From Thermothielavioides terrestris NRRL 8126 (Eukaryota > Ascomycota > Sordariomycetes > Sordariales > Chaetomiaceae): a stretch of DNA of 64,000 bases. Both the position numbers and the translations under genes were made by a program. Location: assembly GCF_000226115.1 (NCBI RefSeq), contig NC_016459.1, positions 2,775,501-2,839,500 on the forward strand, read 5' to 3'. The notes under the pieces are model-generated. The model did not search any database. It was not told the origin of the DNA and saw only the letters and a program-made list of their open reading frames with translations. Within the stretch, counting starts at the first letter, position 1. Each line of letters begins with the position of its first letter. Positions 43,252 through 54,369 of the stretch are shown piece by piece.

Positions 43252-45444
43252 ATGGCCCAGCCGCCATCCTTCGGTTCCAACAATCCGTTTCGCCGCAAAG
43301 CCCCGGTCCCCTCCGCGCCTGTCATCTCATCTTCGCCATTCGCCGAAGTTGACACACCGAACCCGCCCACCCCTGAGATTACATCGGCGCTGCCACCAGC
43401 GGACCGGTTTCGGAACCAGCTGCAGGCACTCGCTGGCCCGAGTCAGCCGCCGCCCGCTACAAGTTTCCAAAAGGCAAAGGTCGTCAAAAGAGTGCGCGTA
43501 CAGTCGCCTCCGCCGCCGTCACCCGAGTCTCCTGAGCCGCCGGATCGATTTTCGTCGGTCGACAATGAAGATGATGAGAGCGTTAGTAGCGACGACGCCA
43601 GCGAACAGCTGGATCCGTTCACATCCGCAGCGTCCGCAGGCGCATCCGACGTTTCCGATAGAGAAGACGAGCATCAGCCGGCACCGTCAGGCCGTCCGCC
43701 GCCAAATCCGTTCCAGAAGACGCTGCGAGATCTGGAGGAGGGAGCGACAACACATCCGACGCAAGACTCAGGAGCCGCACCAGGAACAAGGGGTGCGCTG
43801 GACGTTGGCGCGTTCGGGCGGTTATTATTGACAGGACAGACCGGCAGTTCGGAATCGTCGCAGTCCGCAGTGCCGTACGCCCAGAATGCTCGGTCTCCGC
43901 CGTCACTGAGCGGTGATGGCGCGAGTGCGACCGACGCAACCCCTGCCCCGCGCCAATCCATCCCGGACACGTTTCAAGCCGAACAGGACACGTCTCGAAC
44001 ATCTCAAGAAGCGTCTGAACGAGGACTGGAGGATGAACGACGCAGGCAGACAAGCAAGGATCGGCCAAGTTTGCAATCGGCTCCCTCCATCGCAAAGAAG
44101 CCGCCACCGCCTCCGAGCTCTCGGCATGGGAAGCTGATCAATCCCGGGGCGGGCGGCGGTGAGGCAAAAAGGGTGGACGCAAGGGCAATGCCGCCATTGC
44201 CGAGTCCACGGAGAACTGCGCCTGTGCCCCTCGCGTCCCCGTCAATGCAGGGATCGCCAACTCCCTCAGATGTTCACAAGCCGCTCCCACCCGCTCCGCT
44301 GAGATCGCCTGCGGAGGAGGAAAGCGAGAGCGTGTGTGATCGCGAAGCGGCCGGCAAGCTACCCGAGCCCGAGTTCGAGACGGGACTGAACATCATCATG
44401 CCGCCCAGACCGCCCACTCCACCGAACGTGTCCCATGCGAGGTCAGGCGCACCTAACGCAGCAGTATCTCAGGGGCAGCCGACCAAAAAGCCGGTTCCTC
44501 CACCGAGGCGGCAGCCCCATGGGCGAACAGAGAGCAAAACCAGCTCTGGCGCAACGTCGATGACTCACCAAGATGACACGGATTCCTCGTTACGGCGGTC
44601 CTCGTTTGAGTCGACCAGATCACGCTCCTCCAGCCTGCGCGTCAGCGTCCACGCCCCTGCACCGCCTCCGCCGCGGCGGCCTAGTCATCCGCCGCGCGCT
44701 CCCAGCTCGCATGCTTCGCCGCCGCCGCCAGAGCCCCATTCCATCTCTGAGCCGCCACCTATGCTCACCCCGCTTGTTGTGGACACCCCTCCTCCGATGA
44801 GCGACACCCCGACCAGCAGCGCCAGCACCAGCAGCAGCGGAAGGGAGCCCGCTCCCGCCGCTCTCTCCATCTCTCATGTCCCAGCACCGCTTGCCCCCCC
44901 GGCAGGAACCGACGCGTCCTCGAACCACCTGCCGGGCCACGCGAAACTTGCACCCCCGCCGCCACCACCGGCGCGGAACCCCTCTGTTCGCGCTAAACGA
45001 CCGCCCGCCGGTAGCACGCCTGCTGCGTCCGACGGGGCGCCGGCAAGGCGGCCGAGCGGCGCCAGCCGGGCCAAGGACGGGCCTACGCCGCCGCCGCCGC
45101 CCAGGCACAGGGTTAGCAGTCGTGGGAGCGTGGACGGATCTACCCTCGCTGCTGGTGCTGCTGCTACTGCTACCGCTGCCACTGCCACCGGTGCTGGAGG
45201 AGGCGGAGGCGGTGGTGGTATTGGTAGTGGCAATGGGAGGGCGGCTGAGACGCAGACGGGGGTGAACCTGGCGGCTGTGGCTGAGAATGGGGGGGTGGAT
45301 GTTGGTGGACCCAACCCAGAAGAACCGGCGATGGCGTCGGAGTCGGCTGCGGGGCATATACTGGCCGATTTGAGCGCGCTGCAGAGGGAGGTGGATGCGC
45401 TGCGCGGGCAGTATGAGAAGGCGGCGCAGGGGCTGGGCGGGTGA
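43252..45444 (+). CDS. Proline-rich, largely disordered protein, function unknown
   Basis: A single exon of 730 codons starting MAQPPSFGSNNPFRRK. I do not recognise the family. Visible features: an NPFRRK-type N-terminal motif; a VVKRVRVQSPPPPSPESP block; acidic and Ser-rich stretches (about 105-140); and many proline clusters with SH3-ligand-like PxxPxR/K patterns (KKPVPPPRRQPHGR, PPPPRRPSHPPR, KKPPPPPSSRHGK). A Thr/Ala/Gly low-complexity segment lies near residue 650, and a conserved-looking short helix follows at the C terminus (ILADLSALQREVDALRGQ). The composition suggests a scaffold that binds SH3-domain or actin/endocytic proteins, but this is inference from composition only. The in-frame codon at 43222 is not ATG, so 43252 is used. 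Codon usage agrees with neighbours. Confidence 0.75.
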   Translation: MAQPPSFGSNNPFRRKAPVPSAPVISSSPFAEVDTPNPPTPEITSALPPADRFRNQLQALAGPSQPPPATSFQKAKVVKRVRVQSPPPPSPESPEPPDRFSSVDNEDDESVSSDDASEQLDPFTSAASAGASDVSDREDEHQPAPSGRPPPNPFQKTLRDLEEGATTHPTQDSGAAPGTRGALDVGAFGRLLLTGQTGSSESSQSAVPYAQNARSPPSLSGDGASATDATPAPRQSIPDTFQAEQDTSRTSQEASERGLEDERRRQTSKDRPSLQSAPSIAKKPPPPPSSRHGKLINPGAGGGEAKRVDARAMPPLPSPRRTAPVPLASPSMQGSPTPSDVHKPLPPAPLRSPAEEESESVCDREAAGKLPEPEFETGLNIIMPPRPPTPPNVSHARSGAPNAAVSQGQPTKKPVPPPRRQPHGRTESKTSSGATSMTHQDDTDSSLRRSSFESTRSRSSSLRVSVHAPAPPPPRRPSHPPRAPSSHASPPPPEPHSISEPPPMLTPLVVDTPPPMSDTPTSSASTSSSGREPAPAALSISHVPAPLAPPAGTDASSNHLPGHAKLAPPPPPPARNPSVRAKRPPAGSTPAASDGAPARRPSGASRAKDGPTPPPPPRHRVSSRGSVDGSTLAAGAAATATAATATGAGGGGGGGGIGSGNGRAAETQTGVNLAAVAENGGVDVGGPNPEEPAMASESAAGHILADLSALQREVDALRGQYEKAAQGLGG

Positions 45445-46255
45445 TTCTACCTCACAACCTTGCCTGCGGCGGGAACGCGTCTTAGGCAAGATGGACTGAC
45501 TGGCCTTGCCATCCACATCGCGCGGCGCGCGAGCCGTAGCTTGCAGATGTCCGGTGGGGGTGGGACTGGCGGGTGGCCTATATAAGCATTGCTGAAACGG
45601 ATGGGGATGGCTTGGGAGAGAGGTGCATTACAGTACCCCATCTTCACGCGTAGGGGTTCTACCACCGGGGTCTGTCTCCGCGGTGCCGGGCGGGGTCGGG
45701 TAGATGAGGCATGTCGGTATGATGCTGTACGGTTATGTGTATATGATATCCATTGGTTTGCCTATCTATGGCTGGGTGGTAGAGCGTGCATTTAAACTTG
45801 GACTTCTTGGCGTTGTCTTGAAGCCACCCTAGCCGTGGGTTGGTTGGGCTTGAAGCTTGATGTGGGATATGAGGGAGACGTGATTTCTTGCGCAATGACA
45901 ATGTCGATGGTCCCGCCTCCAAAGGTGTGGTTCAAAACAATGCTTCGGAGGGTTTGCTCTGTCTCTGACAGGAATGTGGGAATATTGTATTCTAGGTGGG
46001 ATTCGAGGAACATCTTAAAGCAACGGGAAATACCTCTTCATAGTCGCATGTACACATTGTAAGACAAATGATTTTGGGTATGTCATATCCGAGCACATTA
46101 TTTTCAAGTCCGCAAGTTACGTAGCAAGAGACTCTTGGTTGTCTCTTTGAATCGCCCTTAGTCCCAAACCAAACCTAAACGCCATCGCTATGCTGCCGTA
46201 CATTTAAGGAACATCACATCGACACCGCGCCAGGACTCAGCAAAACCGCAAACGG
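45445..46255. other. Convergent 3' intergenic region
   Basis: About 810 bp between the stop codons of the proline-rich gene and the ELYS-domain gene. It is more A/T-rich than the flanking coding sequence (notably 45900-46150), as expected for 3' UTRs. No other feature seen. Confidence 0.5.
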
Positions 46256-47231
46256 TCAACGACCAGCCCGCACAGCAGCCCCCTGGGCGCCCAGTCCGCC
46301 AGCCGGGATCGGCCCACTATGTCTCCCCGTGGCGAGCTGCCTCATCTGTGCCACGGCCTTCGCATTCTTGGATTTCCTTCCCTCACCCGCGGCGACGTAG
46401 TCCCGGAACCACTGTTCCTCAGCGCCGCTCAGCGGCAGGCTGGCCAGCTCCTTGCCCCGCGCGCCGACCGCCTCGGGATGCTCCAGCACCGACGCGACCA
46501 GCTTCTCGAACAGCAGGCGGCGCGTGTGCTCGGGGAAGGTGCGGGAGAAGTACAGCGCCTCGGTGACGCTGGTGCGGGCGAGGGCGCCGAAGAGCAGCTC
46601 GAGCGCGTCGGCGGTCTGCAGCACGGGGCGGACGGTGTGGTAGTAGGCCAGGGGCAGGCTGTAGTCGTCGGCCTCGGCGTGGCGGACGAGCACGGCGACG
46701 ATGTCGTCGGCGAACTCGGCGGGCAGCGACGGGTGCGCGAGGTGCTGCAGCGCGAACTTGAACTCGTGCCGGTCCATGTGCCACAGCCCGCGCATCAGGA
46801 TCTGGTAGTTCTGCGGCAGCGCCGCCTCCTCGGCCAGCGCCTCCGCCAGCTGCGACCGCGCGCCCCGCACCGCGTCGTAGTCGAGCAGGAGGTAGTAGAG
46901 GACGGACAGCTTGGCGTGCGGCGACACCTTGCTGGCGCAGATTTGCTGGTGCAGGGCGCGCAGGCCGTTGTCGCCTCGCGGGGGGTATGCTTTGCCTGTG
47001 GTTGTAGTAATAGTCAGTTCAGTTCAACACGGAATATGTGCTGCTTGCTCAGAGACCGCCTGCTGAAGGAGGCGTACTTTCGGTGATTCCCAGCGCCTTC
47101 AACACGCGGTCGATGAACAGCACGCCATCGAAGGTTTTGCGGAACGTCTCAATCTCCCGCACGCCGCTTTGGTCGTATGGTTTTGGGCCGTCCGTGGGGA
47201 ATGCGGCGGCAAACTGCGAGAAGTCCAGCAT
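46256..47231 (-). CDS. ELYS-like domain protein (nuclear pore assembly)
   Basis: Two exons, 47231-47057 and 46995-46256, with a 61-nt intron; 304 aa. The start [12 protein letters not shown] is followed by [13 protein letters not shown], then after the splice [52 protein letters not shown] and [19 protein letters not shown]. An alpha-helical repeat region continues to the end. This is the ELYS domain (alpha-solenoid), which in animals recruits the Nup107-160 complex to chromatin; fungal proteins of about 300 aa carry just this domain. The C terminus has a short Arg/Lys/Gly tail. The intron donor GTCTCT is weak, but no other splice joins the two conserved parts in frame. It is divergent from SMC4. 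Confidence 0.85.
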
Positions 47232-47770
47232 TGTTGTGGCTTGAGGATTCCGCTGCTTCAGGACTCGGGCCAGGCTTGAAGCTTGGCAGGTGGTTGAGGA
47301 ATGTCTTTGGGAAAACTCACTCAAGCAAGGGTCATCAAGCAAGGCAGTGGTGGATCCAATTGATGCAACCTAAATGATCGATTTCAATACTGTGTAACTC
47401 CAGCATGTTAGTGTTGAGCTAGTGCATTCATTGCAGCGCGATACATTTAACGGAGTTTCTGTCACGTGATCTCGCGCCTGGTCACGCACAGATAACGGAA
47501 ATGCGCGGGCGTGGCTTGGACTGCTGTGGCTGATTGTTGATTGTTTACCCTGTGCCTGCGGGGCTCGCAGCGACCGCAGCGGTGTCGCTTTCGCGCGCCT
47601 GCCGTTTTGGAAGCACGCAACGAACCGAGCCGACCACTTTTTTGCGGTAGCCTTCCGCACTGCTGCAAGTACAATTCAGCTTCCAGCTTCTTCTTCGTGT
47701 GAATATCTGCGAGACATTTTGCTCTCGCCCTTTTTTTTTCCCCTTCAGATACCAAAGATACCCCATCGCC
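47232..47770. promoter_or_regulatory. Divergent promoter between ELYS-domain gene and SMC4
   Basis: 539 bp separate the two ATGs. A pyrimidine-rich stretch with a T run lies about 30-50 bp before the SMC4 start. CACGTGAT (47464-47471) contains an E-box core. No TATA box seen. Confidence 0.5.
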
Positions 47771-50700
47771 ATGTCGACGCGGCCGTCGCGGCGGGCTGCA
47801 GCCCGGCGGCAGGTGGTCGTCGATTCCTCGGACGAGGACTCGGCAGACACGCCCCAGGCCGCCGCCGAGGACAGCGGTGACGATTTTACCCCTGCACCGG
47901 CACCCAGCCCGCGCCGCGCAACCCAGAGCAGCAGGAGGAGGACGACAACAACTTCGACGTCGGCGTCCGCGGAGGCGCCCGACCCAGCAGCACCCCCCAA
48001 GCGTCGTGGGCGCCCACCTAAGAAGAGCAGCGTTGCGCCTCCCTCCATCGTTGAGCCCAGCGAGGTGTTCGATCCCGACCAGACGGCAGCCACAGCGACG
48101 ACGACAACGACCACGGCCACGACGGCCCCAGACGATGAAGATGCACCGCGCAAGAAGCCCGCCCAGGCCAAGCGGAGGAGTGTCGCGCCGCGAGCCAGCA
48201 AGTCGGCGACCCCCGAACTGGAACCTCCGCTGATGACGCCGAAGCCCTCGGTGTCGCCCGCGGCTGCGCAACTGCACAGCGTTCCTTTTGCCGACATAAC
48301 GTCGGCCATCGTGAATGAAAAGCGTCGCTTGGAAGACGAGACTGTGCTTGCAGCCTCCAAGCCCGTCAAGGCCATGGACACCATTCTCGAGAAGCCCATG
48401 GACATCATGCTCAAGTCGCGCACCATGACCATGCCCATTGTGGAGGATACCGGGCCGAAGCCACGCATCGTCATTACCTATCTCATCTTGACCAACTTCA
48501 AGAGCTATGCCGGGCGCCAGGAGGTGGGGCCCTTCCACGCTTCTTTCTCTTCGGTTGTCGGCCCCAATGGCTCTGGCAAGTCCAATGTCATCGACTCGTT
48601 GCTGTTCGTGTTTGGCTTCCGTGCCAGCAAGATGAGGCAAGGCAAGATTTCCGCCCTGATCCACAATTCGGCCCAGCACCCCAACCTCGACTTCTGCGAG
48701 GTTGCAGTGCACTTCTGCGAGGTCATGGACCTGCCCGGCGGGGGCCACGAAGTCATTCCGAACTCGGAGCTCGTCATCTCGCGCAAGGCCTTCAAAAACA
48801 ACTCGAGCCAATACTACATCAATGGCAAGGCATCCAACTTCACCACGGTTACTACGCTGCTACGCGATCGCGGCGTCGATCTCGACCACAAGCGCTTCCT
48901 GATTCTGCAGGGCGAGGTCGAATCGATCGCTCAGATGAAACCCAAGGCCGCCAACGAGCACGAAGACGGCCTTCTCGAGTACCTGGAGGACATCATTGGC
49001 ACATCCAAGTACAAGACGCCGATCGAGGAGGCGGCTGCTGAGGTCGAGACCCTGAACGAGATCTGCCTCGAGAAGAGCGGCCGCGTACAGCACGTGGAGA
49101 AGGAGAAGAACAGTCTCGAGGACAAGAAGGAGAAGGCGCTGGCGTACATCCGCGACGAAAACGAGCTAGCCATGAAGCAGTCCGCCCTGTACCAGCTCTA
49201 TGTCAGCGAATGTGATGACAACATCGCTGTCACCGAGGAGGCCATCGGCCAGATGCAAGCAGAACTCGACGTTGAGCTGGAGAAGCATCACGGCAGCGAG
49301 CAGATTATCAAGCAGCTGGAGAAGGCCTACTCGAAAGGCAGCAAGGAGTATGACGCGCAAGAGAAGGAGGCGCAGGCCCTTATCAGGGAGATGACCAAGT
49401 TCGACCAAGAGCGCGTCAAGTTCGACGAGAAGCGGAAGTTTCTGGCGGACAAGCGGAAGAAGCTGGAGAAGACCATCGCCAACGCCGAAGGCTCCGCCTT
49501 CGAAGCCGAGCAGACCATTGAGCAGTGCGCCATGGAGATCGAGACGCGGGCGGCCGAGATTGTGTCCCTCGAGCAGAGCATCAAGAAGGAGGAGGCAGAG
49601 CTGGCCGCCATTCGCGACAGTCTGAAAGGGAAGACGCAGCATCTCTCTGACCAGATCGCTGCCAAGCAAAAGTCGCTCGAACCCTGGAAAGAGAAGATCA
49701 ATCAAAAGCAGTCGGCGATTGCTGTCGCCGAGAGCGAGATGGCCATTCTCCGAGAAAAGGCCAACGCCGGCGCTGTTGCGCTCGAGGAGATGGAAGCCAA
49801 GATCGCCGCCATCGAGGAGAGCCGGGCAGCCAAGGCGGAGGAACTCAAGCAGTGCCAGGTTGACAAGGCCGCCTTGCAGAAGGAGGGCAGGAGGGCCGTG
49901 GCCGAGTTGGACAAGCTTGCAGAAGAGGAGCCCAAATTACGCGCACAGCTCTCGAACGCCCGGCAGAAGGCCGACGAGGCCCGGTCGAGCCTCTCGGCCA
50001 CCCAGACGCAGGGCAACGTTCTCGCCGCTCTGATGCGCATGAAAGAATCGGGACGCATCGACGGATTCCACGGCCGGGCTGGGCAACCTCGGCACCATCG
50101 ACCAGATGTACGACGTTGCTATATCCACGGCCTGTGGTGCACTTGACAATTTCGTCACGGACACGGTCGAAGCTGCCCAACAATGCATCGAATACCTCAG
50201 GAAGACCAACCTCGGCCGCGGCAACTTTATTTGTCTGGACAAGCTTCGAGCCCGCGACCTCTCTCCCATCGAGACGCCCGAGAACGCCCCCCGCTTGTTT
50301 GACCTCGTCAAGCCCAAGCACGAAAGGTTCCGGCCGGCTTTTTATCATGCGCTCCAAGACACTCTAGTGGCCAAGGACCTGGCACAGGCCAACCGCATCG
50401 CCTACGGTGCTAAGAGATGGCGCGTCGTCACCCTGGCTGGCGAGCTGATCGACAAGTCTGGTACCATGTCCGGCGGCGGTACCACGGTCAAGAAGGGTCT
50501 CATGTCTTCCAAGCTCGTGGCCGACACCACCAAGGAGCAGGTGGCCAAACTAGAGGCGGACCGGGACGCGCTGGAACAGACGTTCCAGGAGTTCCAGGAG
50601 CGCCAGCGAGAGCTTGAGGCTCGAATCCGCTCGCTGAAGGAGCAGATTCCCGAACTCGACACCAAGATGCAAAAGATCAACCTCGAATTGGAAAGCTCAG

Positions 50701-52292
50701 CAAGGAATTTGGCGGATGCCCAGCGCAGGGTCAAAGAACTCAGCCGCGAGCACCAGCCGTCCAAGACCGATGACAACCGCATCGTTGCCCTGGAGAAGGA
50801 GATCGCCAAGCTGAACAAAGAGGTTGAGAAACTGCATGGCGAGACTTCGAGTGTCGAAGATGAAATCAAGACGCTCCAGGATAAGATCATGGAGGTTGGT
50901 GGCGAAAAGCTGCGCGCCCAGAGAGCCAAGGTGGATGCGCTTAAAGAGGAAATATCCTCGCAGAACGAGCAGGTGTCCAACGCCGAGGTGCGCAAGGCTA
51001 AGGCAGAAAAGCAAAAAGTGAAGCTCGCGAAGGACCACGCAAAGGCCTCCAAGGAGCTCGAGGCTGCCATCCAGGAGTCCGAGCACCTCGAGGCGGAGAT
51101 CCAGAACCAAGGGAACAAGGCCGAGGACTTCCGTACCCGGGTTGAAGAAGCTCAGGAAGCTCTAGCAGCCAAGAAACGAGAGCTGGCCGAGATGAAGGCT
51201 GAGCTCGACGAGAAGACTGCTGAGCTCAACGAGACGCGCGCGGTCGAGATTGAGATGCGCAACAAGCTGGAAGAGAACCAAAAAGTCCTCGCCGAGAACC
51301 AGAAGAAACGGCGCTTCTGGGAGGAAAAGCTGTCCAAGTTGACACTCCAGAACATCGCCGACCTGGAGACCGGCAGTGGCTCCGGTGCGCCTCCGCGCCG
51401 GGCGGCGCAGGACGACGACGACGAAGATGTCAACATGGAGGATGCTGACGCGCAGTTGCAAGCCGAGGCCGAGCATGCCACAGCCACCATGACCCAATCG
51501 ACCCACGGCCAGCGCGAGTCCGCGCCCTTGGAGCTTCCACGATACAGCAAGGACGAGCTGGCTGGCATGAACAAGAAGGACCTGGTGGCCGAGATTGCGG
51601 CGCTCGAGGAAAAGACGCAGAATGTCAACGTCGACCTCGGCGTGCTGGAGGAGTACCGCCGCCGCGTGGAGGAGCACGCCGCGCGGTCCTCGGACTTGGC
51701 GAGCGCGGTCGCGCAGCGCGACGCAGCCAAGAAGCGGTGCGACGATCTCCGGCGGCTGCGCCTCGAGGGCTTCATGGAGGGCTTCAGCACCATCTCGCTG
51801 CGCCTCAAGGAGATGTACCAGATGATCACCATGGGCGGCAACGCCGAGCTGGAGCTGGTCGACTCCCTGGACCCGTTCAGCGAGGGCATCCTCTTCAGCG
51901 TCATGCCGCCCAAAAAGTCGTGGAAGAACATCAGCAACCTGTCCGGCGGTGAGAAGACGCTCAGCTCCCTGGCGCTGGTGTTTGCGCTGCACCACTACAA
52001 GCCGACGCCGCTGTATGTCATGGACGAGATCGACGCGGCGCTGGACTTCCGGAACGTGAGTACCTCTACCCCCAAAATCAACAACAATCATGAAGCTAAC
52101 CAGCCACGCTGCGTGCCAGGTCTCCATCGTGGCGAACTACATCAAGGAGCGCACCAAGAACGCCCAGTTCATCGTCATCTCCCTGCGCAACAACATGTTC
52201 GAGCTCGCCGCCCGCCTCGTCGGCGTCTACAAGGTCAACCACATGACCAAGAGCGTCACGATCGAGAACAGGGACTACATCCACGGCAGGGG

Positions 52293-52333
<41 letters not shown>

Positions 52334-52422
52334 GCTCGCAGCAAGCAGGGCAGAGACACACGCAGCTGCCACAGCAACAGCAACAGGTTCGTGCTTCTGT
52401 TCTTCCGCACCGTCTAAGATGA
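47771..52422 (+). CDS. SMC4: Smc4, condensin ATPase subunit; frame broken by one base at 50076-50078
   Basis: Exon 1 is 47771-52055 and exon 2 is 52120-52422 (64-nt intron). The N-terminal 230 residues are acidic, Pro/Ala-rich and disordered. Then come NFKSYAGRQEVGPFH, Walker A GPNGSGKSN (about residue 264), LQGEVESIAQMKPKA (Smc4 type), a long coiled coil, the hinge (SGRIDGFHGR, LGNLGTIDQMYDVA), and a second coiled coil. The C-terminal head has NLSGGEKTLSSLALVFALHH, Walker B PLYVMDEIDAALDFRN, and SIVANYIKERTKNAQFIVIS after the intron. The tail is polyQ. The frame changes in the hinge at codon 769: a run of three G's at 50076-50078 where two would keep the frame. With one G fewer the gene would encode about 1528 aa; as given, translation stops at 50146. 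Condensin compacts mitotic chromosomes and is essential, so a sequence or assembly error is the likelier cause. Confidence 0.93.
52294..52332 (+). repeat. (CAG)13 trinucleotide repeat encoding polyglutamine at the SMC4 C terminus
   Basis: Thirteen perfect CAG codons directly after the conserved end of Smc4 (ENRDYIHGRG). A few further Gln-rich codons follow before the stop. The length is likely to vary between strains. Confidence 0.95.
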
Positions 52423-53563
52423 AATCCCACGCGCCACGGCACGGCATCTGTATCCTGTGTTGTGTTTTGGTTTGCATCAATTGTTTGTTTATCTCGGTAT
52501 GAGCTGGGCACTGCTTTGCCTCTTCATGTCCTTTATTTTCTTTTTTATTTTACCCCCGGGCCGGGGGCAGTGGAGCACAGGAGGACTCTGCGCTGTTGGC
52601 GTGTTCCAGTTGTTAATCATGCGGGCCGTCCGATTCAGATTCCTCCTACGCCTGGAACCCTTCCTCGTTCGCGTTACTTCTCGTGAGGTTTCTTTCCCGG
52701 GGTTTGGTTGGCTTCCCTGTGGGGCAGGGGAGACCGTGCTGTGTGGGTTGTTGGCTGGGCGGGTTGGATGGGTTCTGGGTAGAAGGGCTCGCTGTGTTGG
52801 GTTGGACCCAGGCTGGCTTCGAGAATGAAGGAATGTAGGAACGTGGGGCATGGGAAGGGAGGATGGCTTCAAGAGCGGTTATTATTTGTGTGGCCGGGTG
52901 GGTGGGAATAGGGGTGGGGGATAGAGGGACAATGCCTGGCTGATGCGCAACTTGTGTATGTCGTTATGAAATATCGTATGTTTTTTTCATGCCTCCCCTC
53001 CTTGCTTTGTTCGACGAAGGCGAGGGCTGTTGTTTTTCTTTTGGCTTGGCGGGACTGCTCTCGATCGAGCCTTCATCGTGCGATGTTTACATCTCTGGTA
53101 TGACGTCAGGGGTCTGATGGCGGCTGTGTTTACGTTGACATTGCATGCGTTGCTGCCATGCGCTTTGTTCTGCTCAGTTTTGGTGTGCGGTGGAATTGAC
53201 GGCCGTGCTGTGGGACCCGAGGGCATGTGTGGGCATAAGAGGGCCTGTGTTTGTTGTGTTAGGGTGCACGAAGGACCTGGGGTGTGGGGGGGATCCAAAG
53301 CCGCTGGTCTCACAGAACGGGATTTTAAGTAGGGCTTATTATCAAGATGGCTACGCTGGGCTTGAAGGGCAGCAGTGTGTTGCGGCAGAGCGGTGTTCTC
53401 TGCATATAAGAGGGCAGGCGGGTGGGCGCTGGCGGTTCAGGGAAGGAAGGGGTGTGCCTGCCTGACTGGGTGTTGTTGATTGTAGGAAGATGTTGGAGAC
53501 ACCACACGCACCACCGCGCCGGACAAGCATCGTTCAGCATCATCGCCAGCAGCAGAATCAAGC
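52423..53563. other. Intergenic region between SMC4 and the CVNH gene
   Basis: 1.14 kb holding the SMC4 3' UTR and the CVNH gene promoter. It is T/G-rich on the plus strand through 52500-52960. No gene seen. Confidence 0.5.
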
Positions 53564-54369
53564 ATGGCCACGGTCCTTGCGCTCTTTGCAGCGACGGCTG
53601 CGACCGCAGCAGCAGTCGCGGTTCCCGAGCTCGGCGCCGGCGCCGCCGGCGGAGTTGTCGTCAGGAACATTACTCCTCCCGCCCACGGCGGGGGGTTCGT
53701 CAAACACTGCTGTATGTTTCTCGCAAAGGGGGTGGTGGGAGGGGGGTTGGGAGGAACGGAGGGATAGGTCTCTGGCTGACGGGCAGAAAAAGACACCTAC
53801 GAGGTAGGCGAGCGCGGCGAGCTGGTGGGCCGCCTTCTGGCAAAGTGCGGCGACGATGAGCGCTTCGACCTGCTGCACAACATGTGGCTCGACCTCAACT
53901 ACTGCCTGGGCAATTACGACGGCCAGCTGGTCTGGCAGGACGGGTAGGTTGTTCCTGGATTCTGTCGGGTTGTCGGCTGTTTGCTCTCGGGGTGGTAGTA
54001 GGTCATAGGGGCGGGGACGAGAGAGTGTTGGCTGACACTGTCATCGAAATAACAGCGGCAACGCAGTCTCCAGCTGCCGGGACTGCGCGAGTCGGGAGTT
54101 TGATACGCAGTGGATTGAGTGCCAGTGCAGAAATACAAAGTTCAACTGGCAGAATACTGCGCTGGATCTGAGTAAGTGCTGGCTTTGTGTTCCGTTCGTT
54201 CTCTCTCTCTCTCGCCTGCTCCGTGTGCACAGCTAGCTGGGCTCCGTAGGTACAGGATGCGGACGGCTGATGGAGGGTGGAACTAGACGTTAGCGTCCGC
54301 TACGACGAGAATTTCCATGTGCTGGCGTGCTTCCAGCATCTTGGGGTTCGGGATGATCCGACGGCTTGA
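53564..54369 (+). CDS. Small secreted protein with cyanovirin-N homology (CVNH) domain
   Basis: Four exons: 53564-53711, 53793-53943, 54056-54171 and 54287-54369; 165 aa. The first 20 residues (MATVLALFAATAATAAAVAV) form a signal peptide. The mature part shows the doubled CVNH pattern: GGFVKHC...LLAKC, then WLDLNYCLGNYDGQLVWQDG, then NAVSSCRDCASREFDTQW, IECQCRNTKFNWQNTALDLN and VSVRYDENFHVLACFQHLG. In CVNH proteins these give two pseudo-repeats with disulfide cysteines and mannose-type sugar binding; the ligand here is unknown. Exon 2 begins after AAAAAG, not after the stronger-looking CAG six bases upstream, because the upstream choice puts TAA in frame. The exon structure was deduced by frame and motif, so boundaries deserve caution. 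It is convergent with RBA50. Confidence 0.7.

Noticed and set aside
47462..48811. 449-codon frame antisense to SMC4
   Set aside because: It mirrors the SMC4 N-terminal exon and has no domain; a product of high GC third positions.
50070..50146. Programmed ribosomal frameshift in SMC4
   Set aside because: There is no slippery heptamer or other known signal, and Smc4 in other organisms is read in one frame; sequence error or mutation is simpler.
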